DNA of 21,192 bases, taken from Pseudomonadota bacterium (GTDB lineage Bacteria > Pseudomonadota > Alphaproteobacteria > Rhizobiales > Xanthobacteraceae). The stretch is taken from assembly GCA_023422775.1 (NCBI GenBank), contig JAFAGM010000055.1, positions 1 through 21,192 of the forward strand, read 5' to 3'. The translations under genes were made by a program, and so were the position numbers. Positions 15,301 through 21,192 of the stretch are shown here, piece after piece; position 1 is the first letter of the stretch, and every line of letters begins with the position of its first letter. A model generated the notes under the pieces. It made no database searches. It saw nothing but the letters and a program-made list of their open reading frames with translations, and was not told the DNA's origin.

Positions 15301-15829
15301 ATCACACGAACTGACCGAGACCTTTGCAAAAGGCCTGTTCAAGCTGATGGCCTACAAGGACGAGTACGAGGTCGCGCGGCTTTACTCCGACGGTGAGTTT
15401 GCCAAGGCGTTGAGGGAGCAGTTCGACGGCGACCCGACCGTCAAGGTCAGCCTCGCGCCGCCGCTGCTGGCGGAGCGCGACCCCGCGACCGGGCGGCTGC
15501 AGAAGCGCGAGTTCGGCCGCTGGATTTTCCGCGCCTTCGATATCCTGGCTCGGTTCAAGTCCCTGCGCGGCACGGCGCTCGACCCGTTCGGCTATACCTC
15601 CGAACGCCGGATGGAGCGGGCCTTGCCGGGCGAATATTCCGCGATGATCTTCCGCCATCTCGACAAGGCAAAGCCGCATGACTGGCCGCGGCTGGTGGCG
15701 CTGGCAAAATCCGCCGAACTGGTTCGCGGCTATGGCCACATCAAGGAAGCCAATGTCGCCAGATACCGTGCGGAATGCGCGCGGCTCGAGGCCACGATCG
15801 GCCAGCCCGTCGCGCAGGCGGCCGAATAG
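12356..15829 (+). CDS. Indolepyruvate ferredoxin oxidoreductase, single-chain (IorA-IorB fusion)
   Basis: This 1157-residue enzyme oxidatively decarboxylates aryl-2-oxo acids such as indolepyruvate or phenylpyruvate to aryl-acetyl-CoA, passing electrons to ferredoxin. Domains in order: an N-terminal pyrimidine-binding domain (about 20-390; TAGFISGYRGSPLG); a ThDP domain (about 430-600) with CSGCPHN, GIGCHGM, GDG at 499-501 and Asn528; a 4Fe-4S region with Cys636, 639, 642, 648 and Cys669, 675, 680; the IorB-type catalytic domain from about 720 (VTGIGGTGV, then TGLSQKNGAVMSH); and a C-terminal domain characteristic of the long single-chain form. Length fits the proteobacterial single-chain type, and nothing essential looks missing. 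The start at 12356 follows a GGGGGA; an ATG two codons in is an alternative. It is divergent from the MaoC-like operon and may act with the ThDP enzyme operon, but it may equally serve aromatic amino acid breakdown alone. Confidence 0.93.
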   Translation: MALMEVGLDDKYRLDAKRIFLSGTQALVRLPMLQRERDRAQGLTTAGFISGYRGSPLGMYDHALWRAKSFLKQHDIEFSPGLNEDLAATAVWGSQQVGMFPGAKVDGVFGIWYGKGPGVDRSVDALKHANSAGTSPNGGVIALAGDDHGCQSSTLAHQSEQVFAAALMPVVNPATLQDYLDLGILGFALSRYSGCWVGFKAISETVESSASIVSDPDRIKIITPDDFEMPPGGLSIRWPDAPMDQERRLHGPKMQAVAAFARVNRFDRIVLDSKPARLGIMATGKAYLDLRQALADLGITDAEAQALGLRIYKVALTWPLEEAGARAFAEGLQDVLVVEEKRGFIEDQLLRILYNVDASKRPSVVGKRDETGATLLPSEGELTPTMVAAAVVARLRRLGHRSPALEQRLAKLEAFDRPAEGIGAAKLARTPYFCSGCPHNTSTKIPEGSRAMAGIGCHGMALSVPNRRTQTISHMGAEGVTWIGQAPFTSEPHVFQNLGDGTYTHSGLLAIRAAAAAGVNITYKILYNDAVAMTGGQPAEGGLTVSQIAHQVAAEGAKRLVIVSDDPEKYPANYFPSGATIHHRRELDAVQKLLREVKGLSVLIYDQTCAAEKRRRRKRGLYPDPAKRVFINERVCEGCGDCSQASNCVSVQPLETEFGRKRRIDQSNCNKDFSCIEGFCPSFVTVHGGKLRKADRAAADPSALFADLPAPAIPALDGAYNILVTGIGGTGVITIGALLGMAAHVDGKACSTLDFTGLSQKNGAVMSHVRIAPSADDLANVRIGPGSANLILGCDIVVATSVTALSRAERGVTRAVVNADLLPTASFVIDPDIDFQAGAMREALNEAVSATDLDILDANGLATALMGDSIATNSFMLGFAFQRGAIPLSLEAIMKAIDLNGAAIDMNKLAFSWGRLAAHDLQRVISAARFKNSGAQPAKRTLDESIAFRASFLTDYQDEAYSKRYLSEVERVRAAEAKSSPGSHELTETFAKGLFKLMAYKDEYEVARLYSDGEFAKALREQFDGDPTVKVSLAPPLLAERDPATGRLQKREFGRWIFRAFDILARFKSLRGTALDPFGYTSERRMERALPGEYSAMIFRHLDKAKPHDWPRLVALAKSAELVRGYGHIKEANVARYRAECARLEATIGQPVAQAAE

Positions 15830-15840
15830 GGACGCCGATG

Positions 15841-15866
15841 CCGGCCGCGGTTCTTTTTGCGGCCGG
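15841..15866 (+). terminator. GC-rich hairpin after the oxidoreductase gene
   Basis: A perfect 8-bp stem, CCGGCCGC with GCGGCCGG, encloses a 10-base loop that contains TTTTT. It begins 11 bases after the oxidoreductase stop. The T-run is inside the loop rather than after the stem, so it is not a textbook rho-independent terminator; it may instead stabilise the 3' end. Confidence 0.4.
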
Positions 15867-15974
15867 GATCACTCATCAACAACTTTGCGGGCGGGAGCCG
15901 GTGCAATTGCGCGGCCGGCTTCCTACATGATGATTGTTCCTCAGAGTTTTCGGTTTCGATTCAGGAGGCCTTTG

Positions 15975-16433
15975 ATGGTCCTGAAGAGCGCGCTTGCGGC
16001 AGCACTTGGCATTGGGCTCATGGCATCGGGCGCCCCTGTGCTGGCGGACGAATATGGTGCAGGCGAGTTCCTCGGCATGGATCTCCCCAAAGCCCTCTTG
16101 TCGCCGAAGCGGCTCGGTCCGGAAACCGAGTTCGCGCCGGTTCCGATCGAAGCGAGGACAGACCGCAAGCAGGTGAAGACGGAACGCGTGGTCGTGCCTG
16201 AGGTCGCCGAGCGCGCGGTCGAGCCGGAGATCGCCGCGCGGCCGAAGGTCGCGGAGCGCAGGGCGCGCGTGGTGCAGGGCAGGGTGGAGAAGCCGCGTGG
16301 CACTTCCCGCGCCAGGCTGGCGCGGCGGCACCGCAATCCGCTCGATGCGCAGGCGCGCGACACGCGAATTCAGACCTGGCCGTGCAGGTCCGGCGCTATC
16401 TGCGGCTGGAAGAGCCAGCCCGCGACGGAATAG
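15975..16433 (+). CDS. Small secreted basic protein, function unknown
   Basis: The ATG follows an ideal AGGAGG at 6-base spacing and encodes 152 residues. Residues 1-24 are a clear Sec signal peptide (MVLKSALAAALGIGLMASG then VLA before DEYG). The mature part has a Val/Glu/Arg-rich middle suggestive of a charged, possibly extended segment, then a very basic region (ARLARRHRNPLDAQARD). It ends in a conserved-looking tail with two cysteines (TWPCRSGAICGW), which could form a disulphide in the periplasm. I do not recognise a named family; small secreted proteins with a similar tail occur in Bradyrhizobium to my recollection. The frame is open far upstream into the oxidoreductase gene, but the ribosome binding site and signal peptide fix this start. 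Confidence 0.75.
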   Translation: MVLKSALAAALGIGLMASGAPVLADEYGAGEFLGMDLPKALLSPKRLGPETEFAPVPIEARTDRKQVKTERVVVPEVAERAVEPEIAARPKVAERRARVVQGRVEKPRGTSRARLARRHRNPLDAQARDTRIQTWPCRSGAICGWKSQPATE

Positions 16434-16445
16434 CTTGAGCGCCGC

Positions 16446-16574
16446 TCAGGGCGTGACGATCAGATAGCCGCCGACGACGATCAGGGTGGAGAGCGCGAAG
16501 GCGATGCCTACAACCGCGGCCGCGATCGCGGGCAGCCCGTGGGTATCCAGCCAGTGTTGCAACGCTCTTCCCAT
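16446..16574 (-). CDS. 42-residue single-pass membrane peptide, hypothetical
   Basis: A short frame runs from ATG (16574) to TGA. It starts MGRALQHWLDTHGLPAI and continues into one strongly hydrophobic stretch of Ala, Val, Gly, Ile and Leu (residues about 16-40), ending IVTP. That is an amphipathic or soluble head followed by a single transmembrane helix. The ribosome binding site is weak (GGGG nine bases upstream). It is convergent with the secreted basic protein, 12 bases apart. The clean hydrophobic pattern supports a real gene, but length and weak start signal leave doubt. Confidence 0.5.
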   Translation of the reverse strand: MGRALQHWLDTHGLPAIAAAVVGIAFALSTLIVVGGYLIVTP

Positions 16575-16973
16575 CGCGGTCTGCCCCGATCTTGATTTGC
16601 CTTGCGCCCCTCGCTACTCAATAGCGGCCTATCCTCCTCAATGAAATACCGTTGACGCGGCCTTCGCCGCGCATACGACTATTTTCCATTCCGGAGCCGT
16701 CATGGAACATCCAAAGCCCGAAGGATGACGGCCGCGCGCCCGTTTCTTACTGCGAAATCGATTGGCGGCCTATTGCTCGCTGGCGCAGGGCCGCGTGGCC
16801 TCGGGTGCGGCCATCGCGGCCTTGCCGAAAGACAAACGGTGTGCAAATCCCGGCTACGCGCCGGCGTGGGACTGATAAGGATCGATCCCTTTCCGTCCGC
16901 CGGAATTCGGGTTTTTCGCTACACACGGACTGTGCTCCAGTCCATACTGGCCGCATCAAGGGAGGTCTTCAAA
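16575..16973. other. 399-base upstream region of the thiolase gene
   Basis: I find no convincing gene here. Open frames on both strands are Arg/Pro-rich and lack ribosome binding sites. A TTGACG at about 16652 followed by a small GCGGC-CTTC-GCCGC stem is a weak promoter hint. GGACT and AGTCC form a short stem close to the thiolase ribosome binding site. The length suggests a long leader or a distant promoter. Confidence 0.4.
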
Positions 16974-18146
16974 ATGCGTGAAGCTGTTATCGTTTCCTAT
17001 GCACGTACCGGGCTGGCGAAGTCCGGCCGTGGCGGGTTCAACATCACCCCGCCGATGTCGCTGGCGGGACACGCCATCAAGCACGCCGTCGAGCGTGCCG
17101 GCGTCGACAAGGAATATGTCGAGGACTGCTATCTCGGTAACTGCGCGCACGGCGCCCCGAACATCGGCCGCCAGGCCGCGCTGCTCGCCGGTCTGCCGAA
17201 GTCGACCGCGGGCGTGTCGGTGAACCGCTTCTGCTCGTCGGGCCTGCAGACCATCGCGATGGCCGCCAACTCGATCCGCTCGGACGGATCCGACTGCATC
17301 GTGGCCGGCGGCGTCGAGAGCATCTCGATCCCCGGCGGCGGTTCGCCCAAGGAATCGATCGATCCCGAACTGCTCAAGGTCGCGCCCGACATTTTCATGG
17401 CGATGATCGACACCGCCGATATCGTCGCCGAGCGCTACAAGGTCAGCCGCGAATACCAGGACGAGTACTCGCTGGAGTCGCAGCGCCGCATGGCAGCCGC
17501 CCAGCAGGCCAACAAGTTCAAGGACGAGATCGTCCCGATGAAGACCAGGATGAAGGTGGTCGACAAGGCGACGAAAGCCGAGAGCATCGTCGACTACGTG
17601 GTCGATCGCGACGAGTGCAACCGGCCGGAAACGACCATGGAAGGCCTTGCCAAGCTCGAGCCGGTCAAGGGCCCCGGCAAATACGTCACCGCCGGCAACG
17701 CCAGCCAGCTCTCGGACGGTGCGGCGGCGGTCGTGCTGATGGAAGCCAAGGATGCCGAGAAGCGCGGCCTCAACCCGATGGGCCGCTTCGTCGCCTGGGC
17801 GTCGGCAGGCTGCGAGCCGGACGAGATGGGCATCGGCCCGATCTACGCCGTGCCGAAGCTGTTGAAGCGCCACGGCCTCAAGATCGACGACATCGATCTC
17901 TGGGAGCTCAACGAAGCCTTCGCCAGCCAGTGCCTCTATTCGCGCGACAAGCTCGGCATCGACCCCGAGAAGTACAACGTCAACGGCGGCTCGATCGCGA
18001 TCGGCCATCCCTTCGGCATGACCGGCGCGCGTCTCACCGGCCACATCCTGCAGGAAGGCCGTCGGCGCAAGGCCAAGTGGGGCGTGGTTACGATGTGCAT
18101 CGGCGGCGGCCAGGGCGGCGCAGGCCTGTTCGAAATCTACAGCTAA
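16974..18146 (+). CDS. Thiolase family protein (acetyl-CoA acetyltransferase / 3-ketoacyl-CoA thiolase)
   Basis: The ATG at 16974 follows GGGAGG at 8-base spacing and gives 390 residues, the standard thiolase length. The nucleophilic cysteine is Cys87 (VNRFCSSGLQTI). NEAFA is at 313-317, the catalytic His is His345 (GGSIAIGHPFGMTGAR), and the second active cysteine is Cys375 (CIGGGQGGAG). It should either condense two acetyl-CoA to acetoacetyl-CoA or, in reverse, cleave 3-ketoacyl-CoA in beta-oxidation; these cannot be told apart by motif. It stands alone, with a 399-base upstream region and its own terminators, so membership of the neighbouring catabolic operons is uncertain. The frame stays open upstream to 16725, but that extension has no start signal and unlikely composition. 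Confidence 0.93.
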   Translation: MREAVIVSYARTGLAKSGRGGFNITPPMSLAGHAIKHAVERAGVDKEYVEDCYLGNCAHGAPNIGRQAALLAGLPKSTAGVSVNRFCSSGLQTIAMAANSIRSDGSDCIVAGGVESISIPGGGSPKESIDPELLKVAPDIFMAMIDTADIVAERYKVSREYQDEYSLESQRRMAAAQQANKFKDEIVPMKTRMKVVDKATKAESIVDYVVDRDECNRPETTMEGLAKLEPVKGPGKYVTAGNASQLSDGAAAVVLMEAKDAEKRGLNPMGRFVAWASAGCEPDEMGIGPIYAVPKLLKRHGLKIDDIDLWELNEAFASQCLYSRDKLGIDPEKYNVNGGSIAIGHPFGMTGARLTGHILQEGRRRKAKWGVVTMCIGGGQGGAGLFEIYS

Positions 18147-18163
18147 AGCGCATTCCGCGCTTT
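18145..18163 (+). terminator. Short hairpin at the thiolase stop codon
   Basis: AAAGCGC (18145-18151) pairs perfectly with GCGCTTT (18157-18163) around a 5-base loop and overlaps the last two bases of the thiolase stop. It ends in TTT but has no longer U-run. It probably helps the stronger hairpin downstream. Confidence 0.45.
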
Positions 18164-18187
18164 GGCGGACCGGCGGATCGCAACAAA

Positions 18188-18216
18188 GAAAATGGCTCCC
18201 GAAAGGAGCCATTTTC
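18188..18216. terminator. Bidirectional rho-independent terminator
   Basis: A perfect 12-bp stem (GAAAATGGCTCC with GGAGCCATTTTC) surrounds a 5-base loop. A-rich sequence on the left and T-rich on the right give a U-run in both directions. It sits between the convergent thiolase gene and the His-rich peptide gene, so it should end both transcripts. Confidence 0.85.
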
Positions 18217-18240
18217 CGTTTGCGCGTCCGCGCTCAAAGC

Positions 18241-18471
18241 TCAGTAGCGGCGCTTCTTGATGACCACGACCCTGTCGCGATGACCATGCCGCGATCCCCG
18301 ATGGTAGCCGCGGTCATGCCGGTATTGGGCACGCGCGCCATGAGAGCCGTGATGATGATGACGATGATAGCCGCCACCAGGCTTGATCACGACGGTCTGG
18401 GCGCTCGCAATAGACGGCGCAGCGACAACGATCGCACCAAGCGCAGCCAGCATCAGTCCAAACTTCTTCAT
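18241..18471 (-). CDS. Small exported His/Arg-rich protein, function unknown
   Basis: The ATG is preceded by a strong AAGGAGG. The 76 residues begin with a Sec signal peptide (MKKFGLMLAALGAIVVAAP, cut likely after ASA near residue 24). The mature part of about 52 residues holds ten histidines, including HRHHHH, together with many Arg, Gly and Tyr, and ends VVVIKKRRY. This composition suggests metal or polyanion binding in the periplasm, but no enzyme motif is present and I do not assign a function. It is convergent with the thiolase gene across the bidirectional terminator and divergent from the amidohydrolase. Confidence 0.78.
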   Translation of the reverse strand: MKKFGLMLAALGAIVVAAPSIASAQTVVIKPGGGYHRHHHHGSHGARAQYRHDRGYHRGSRHGHRDRVVVIKKRRY

Positions 18472-18752
18472 TCCAGTCCTCCTTGATTGAGCGGACGTTC
18501 AACCGCTCATCGCGGCGATCGTTCCGGCGGAACTCGAGGAGAATTCTGAACGCCTGTTCAGATGCTTTGCGCTTGTTCGATGCGCCGCGGCGACCGCGGA
18601 GAGGGCTGTCGTTCCGGGCAGAGACCAATCCGGAGCGATGCAACCCGGACGCGCTTTCGTCCAGCCTGACACTTCCGCCGGGTTCCCCCGCTTGCGCAAT
18701 GCCGGTAGGCGGCGCATCATCGCGCCATAGAATTCACAGGGGGAGCGCTGCC
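18472..18752. promoter_or_regulatory. Divergent upstream region with two inverted repeats
   Basis: The 281 bases between the His-rich peptide gene and the amidohydrolase gene contain TGAGCGG/CCGCTCA (18488-18494 and 18503-18509), which would form a stem in the 5' leader of the peptide gene. They also contain the palindrome TCTGAAC-GCCT-GTTCAGA (18545-18562), a candidate operator. No clear promoter hexamers stand out. Confidence 0.4.
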
Positions 18753-20033
18753 ATGAGCGGATTTTCACGCCGTGACTTTTTGACCCTGACCGGATCGGCC
18801 GCTGTTGCCGGGATCGCCGGACGCGCCGACGCCGCGATGGGTCCGAACGACAAGTTCGACCTCGTCATCAAGGGCGGCGACGTGCTCGACCCGAGCCAGT
18901 CGCTGCGCGGAAAACGCGACATCGGCATCCGCTGGGGTGTGATCGAGGCCGTCGAAAGCGAGATCCCGGCGGCGCGCGCGTCGAAAACCATCGACGCCTC
19001 GGGCAAGCTGGTGACGCCCGGCCTGATCGATCTGCACTCGCACGTCTATCCCTACGGCTCGGCGATCGGCATTCCCGCCGACGAACTGGTGCAGGCGCAG
19101 GCCACCACCACGGTGGTGTCGGCGGGTGACGCAGGCGTCAATAATCTCGCGGCGCTGCGCCGTTACATCGTGGCGCAATCGCGGGCGCGGATTTACGCCT
19201 TCGTCCATATCGCCAACAACGGCCTGTCCGGCTTCCCGGTCGCCGAACTCTACAACATCGATTACGCGCAGATGGACGCCTGCGCGATGGCGCTGGCGGA
19301 AAATCCGGATTTCCTGCTCGGCGTGAAGGTGCGGATGTCAGAGAACGTCATCGCAAAGCACGGCCTCGAGCCGCTGAAGCGCGCGATCAAGGCCTGCGAG
19401 ATGTGCGGTTGGCCGGCCAGGATGATGGTCCATATCGGCGGCGTCGAGACCAAGGAATTGATGTCGCAGATTCTCGACCTGCTGCGGCCGGGCGATGTGC
19501 TGACGCACGCCTATTCCGGCGCACCGAACATCGCCGGCGTCTTCACCAACATCGTGCAGGACGGCAGACTGTTGCCGGCGGCGCTGTCAGCCAAGCAGCG
19601 CGGCGTGATGTTCGACGTCGGCCATGGCGGCGGCAGCTTCGATTTCACGGTGGCGGAGGTGGCGATACCGGGCGGCTGCGGGCCGGATACGATTTCCTCC
19701 GACATCCACGTCTTCTCCGGCAATTCGCCGGGCATGCCCTACCTGCCGAACGTTATGAGCAAGTTCATCCCGCTCGGATATACGGTGGAGCAGGTGGTGG
19801 CGATGGCGACGATTGCGCCGGCCAGGATCATCAACCGCGCGCCAAAGATCGGCACGCTGCAGATCGGCGCGCCGGGCGATGTCGCGATCATGGAATTGAT
19901 CGAAGGCCAGACCTCGTTCGTCGACACCCGCAACAACAGGCGCGAGGGCAAGCTGTTGCTGAAACCGGTGCAGACCGTGATCAACGGCGTGCCGTTCGGC
20001 CGGCCGTATCAGGCGCCGTTCGCGGTGCGTTGA
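18753..20033 (+). CDS. Amidohydrolase/deacetylase family metallohydrolase with Tat signal
   Basis: From the ATG after GGGGGAG this encodes 426 residues. Residues 4-27 form a twin-arginine signal (FSRRDFLTLTG, hydrophobic, then ADA), so a folded metalloenzyme is predicted to be exported to the periplasm. The catalytic domain is a dihydroorotase-like amidohydrolase: HxH at His95/His97 (DLHSHVYP), a candidate carboxylated Lys192 (LLGVKVRMS), His227 (MMVHIGG), His252 (LTHAYSG) and Asp317 (ISSDIH). All metal ligands of the binuclear type are present. It should hydrolyse a cyclic amide, N-acyl amino acid or similar compound; members are often annotated as dihydroorotase-like or adenine-deaminase-like, but the substrate is unknown. 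The frame is open upstream to 18483, without start signals. It stands divergent from the His-rich peptide gene. Confidence 0.9.
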   Translation: MSGFSRRDFLTLTGSAAVAGIAGRADAAMGPNDKFDLVIKGGDVLDPSQSLRGKRDIGIRWGVIEAVESEIPAARASKTIDASGKLVTPGLIDLHSHVYPYGSAIGIPADELVQAQATTTVVSAGDAGVNNLAALRRYIVAQSRARIYAFVHIANNGLSGFPVAELYNIDYAQMDACAMALAENPDFLLGVKVRMSENVIAKHGLEPLKRAIKACEMCGWPARMMVHIGGVETKELMSQILDLLRPGDVLTHAYSGAPNIAGVFTNIVQDGRLLPAALSAKQRGVMFDVGHGGGSFDFTVAEVAIPGGCGPDTISSDIHVFSGNSPGMPYLPNVMSKFIPLGYTVEQVVAMATIAPARIINRAPKIGTLQIGAPGDVAIMELIEGQTSFVDTRNNRREGKLLLKPVQTVINGVPFGRPYQAPFAVR

Positions 20034-20112
20034 GGAGCCGCGCCGCATTTGATCCTGATCAATGCGTCGACTGTCTCGCTTCGCGATCATTTCGCGAGCG
20101 AGAGGGTTGAAC

Positions 20113-20406
20113 GTGGCACGCAGCGGAAGCCTGGCCGATACCGAAGCATTTCCGAATTCCCGTGGCGGGTCGATTCCATATGACGACGACGGCCGCCTGC
20201 CGCACGAGAGCGAATTTCTCGCCCAACTCGGGGATCGGGTACGCGAAGCCCGCACGCTGCACGGCATGTCGCGGCGGGAACTCGCGCGCCGCTCCGGCAT
20301 GTCGGAGCGCTACGTGGCCCAGATCGAGGCCGGCAAGGGCAACGTGTCGATCGTGCGGCTGCTGCGGATCGCGCTGGTGTTCCGCTGCGACGAGCGGGAC
20401 GCCTGA
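20113..20406 (+). CDS. XRE-family helix-turn-helix protein, short BoxR/BzdR-like form
   Basis: From a GTG with GAGAGGG just upstream this encodes 97 residues. An ATG at 20062 in the same frame would give 114 but lacks a ribosome binding site. Residues about 33-86 form an XRE helix-turn-helix: FLAQLGDRVREARTLHGMSRRELARRSGMSERYVAQIEAGKGNVSI then LLRIAL. This wording closely resembles the N-terminus of BoxR/BzdR regulators of benzoyl-CoA metabolism, which continue into a shikimate-kinase-like effector domain to about 300 residues. Here the frame ends at FRCDERDA, just inside the last helix, and the convergent aminotransferase gene ends 21 bases later, so the effector domain is absent. It is either a truncated remnant or a stand-alone DNA-binding protein. 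It follows the amidohydrolase by 79 bases. Confidence 0.75.
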   Translation: MARSGSLADTEAFPNSRGGSIPYDDDGRLPHESEFLAQLGDRVREARTLHGMSRRELARRSGMSERYVAQIEAGKGNVSIVRLLRIALVFRCDERDA

Positions 20407-20427
20407 CGCTGGCAGCGGACGCAGCGG

Positions 20428-21192
20428 CTATTTCCGCGCCCGCTTCTCCACATTGGCAATCCGCTCCGGCACGCCGAATTCCTTGCGGCACACTTCGGCC
20501 AGCACCGCGACGCCCTCGCGGATCTGCTCGTGCGAGGGACTGGCGAAGCATAGCCGCAGCCGGCTGCCGGCATGGGCTTTGTCGGTCGACCATTCCGGTC
20601 CGGGATTGATGGCGACGCCGGCGGCCAGCGCCGCCTGGTAGAGCTTCAGCGTGTCGACATTATCGGGCAGCTTCACCCACAGGAAGATGCCGCCCTTGGG
20701 ATCCTCGAATTCGGCCGAGGTGCCGAACTGCTCGTTGAGCGCCTCCATCAGCGTGTCGAGCTTGGCGCGCAGGCCGCGCGTCAGCTTGGGCACATGGGTG
20801 GCGAAATGCGGCGCGCAATATTCGGCCAGCACCATCTGCTCCAGCGCGCCGCTTCCTGCGGCGGTCTTCAGCGCCAGCATCCGCGACATCATCGCCCAGG
20901 GCGCGACGATGAAGCCGACGCGCAGGGCAGGGGCGATCGATTTCGAGAACGAGCCGATGTGGATGACCCCGCCATGCTGGCTCATGGCGTAAATGGCGGG
21001 CGGGCGTTCGCCTTTCCAGATCAGGTCGGCATAGCAATCGTCCTCGAAGATCGGCACGCCGTATTGCTGCGACAGCTTCAGCAGTTCGGCGCGCCGCGTC
21101 TCCGGCATGATCGAACCGGTCGGGTTCTGCACGGTCGGGATGGTGTAGATGTATTTCGGCGTGATGCCGCGCCGCTTGAGGTCGGCGAGCGC
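20428..21192 (-). CDS. PLP-dependent aminotransferase, class I/II (partial, 5' end outside window)
   Basis: The last 254 residues are visible; the frame is open to the right edge, so the true start lies beyond 21192. The GTG at 21132 is internal, because the preceding codons (ending KYIYTIPT) read as normal protein. Family motifs are VQNPTG (substrate/cofactor Asn), FEDDCYADL (Asp that holds the pyridine nitrogen) and GSFSKSIAPALRVGF (Schiff-base Lys). A C-terminal LRLCFAS carries the carboxylate-binding Arg. This fits the 2-aminoadipate/aromatic aminotransferase group related to MocR C-terminal domains. Whether an N-terminal GntR DNA-binding domain precedes it cannot be seen. It is convergent with the helix-turn-helix gene. 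Aromatic amino acid transamination would feed the indolepyruvate oxidoreductase, but this is speculation. Confidence 0.88.
   Translation of the reverse strand, partial: ALADLKRRGITPKYIYTIPTVQNPTGSIMPETRRAELLKLSQQYGVPIFEDDCYADLIWKGERPPAIYAMSQHGGVIHIGSFSKSIAPALRVGFIVAPWAMMSRMLALKTAAGSGALEQMVLAEYCAPHFATHVPKLTRGLRAKLDTLMEALNEQFGTSAEFEDPKGGIFLWVKLPDNVDTLKLYQAALAAGVAINPGPEWSTDKAHAGSRLRLCFASPSHEQIREGVAVLAEVCRKEFGVPERIANVEKRARK

Noticed and set aside
16725..16973. N-terminal extension of the thiolase by 83 residues
   Set aside because: No ribosome binding site at the upstream ATG; the ATG at 16974 has a strong one and gives the standard thiolase N-terminus.
18545..18562. LexA (SOS) box
   Set aside because: GAAC-N4-GTTC is the Gram-positive form; alphaproteobacterial LexA uses GTTC-N7-GTTC, which is not present here.

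Overview
The window reads as a piece of chromosome from a GC-rich alphaproteobacterium, most likely Bradyrhizobium or a close relative. The reasons are the strongly GC-biased codon use, the gene families present (LivM-LivG-LivF type transporters, a single-chain indolepyruvate ferredoxin oxidoreductase, small secreted basic proteins) and a dispersed intergenic inverted repeat at 9692-9788 of a kind I associate with that group. This assignment is inference; no rRNA or other marker gene is present. I see no tRNA, CRISPR array, insertion sequence or phage gene.

Layout. (1) 142-5959, minus strand: an IclR-family regulator, then a substrate-binding protein with a twin-arginine signal, a LivH-type permease, and one long polypeptide fusing the LivM permease to both ATPases. 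A hairpin with a short T-run lies between the binding protein and the permease. (2) 6164-9100, plus strand, divergent from the regulator: a thiamine-diphosphate (ThDP) enzyme, a short-chain dehydrogenase/reductase (SDR) fold protein that has lost its catalytic Tyr and Lys, and a small cupin. (3) 9107-9331: a 74-residue unknown, then a 479-base intergenic stretch rich in palindromes and repeats. (4) 9811-12152, minus strand: a classical SDR with an intact active site, a carboxymuconolactone-decarboxylase-like protein and a MaoC/hot-dog-like protein, tightly packed. (5) 12356-15829, plus strand, divergent from group 4: the 1157-residue indolepyruvate ferredoxin oxidoreductase. (6) 15975-18471: a secreted basic protein, a 42-residue membrane peptide, a thiolase, and a His-rich exported peptide convergent with the thiolase. 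(7) 18753-21192: a twin-arginine-exported amidohydrolase, a short XRE-type helix-turn-helix (HTH) protein resembling a truncated BoxR/BzdR, and the C-terminal part of a PLP aminotransferase running off the right edge.

How the genes may work together. Groups 1-5 look like one catabolic region: a high-affinity importer of the branched-chain amino acid/aromatic acid type, an IclR regulator placed to control both the importer and the divergent ThDP operon, then 2-oxo-acid chemistry (ThDP enzyme and 2-oxo-acid:ferredoxin oxidoreductase) and redox/hydratase/decarboxylase-like steps (two SDR proteins, cupin, carboxymuconolactone decarboxylase-like, MaoC-like). An aromatic or aryl-2-oxo acid as substrate is my best inference, but nothing in the sequence fixes it. 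The thiolase and the genes to its right have their own signals and may be unrelated.
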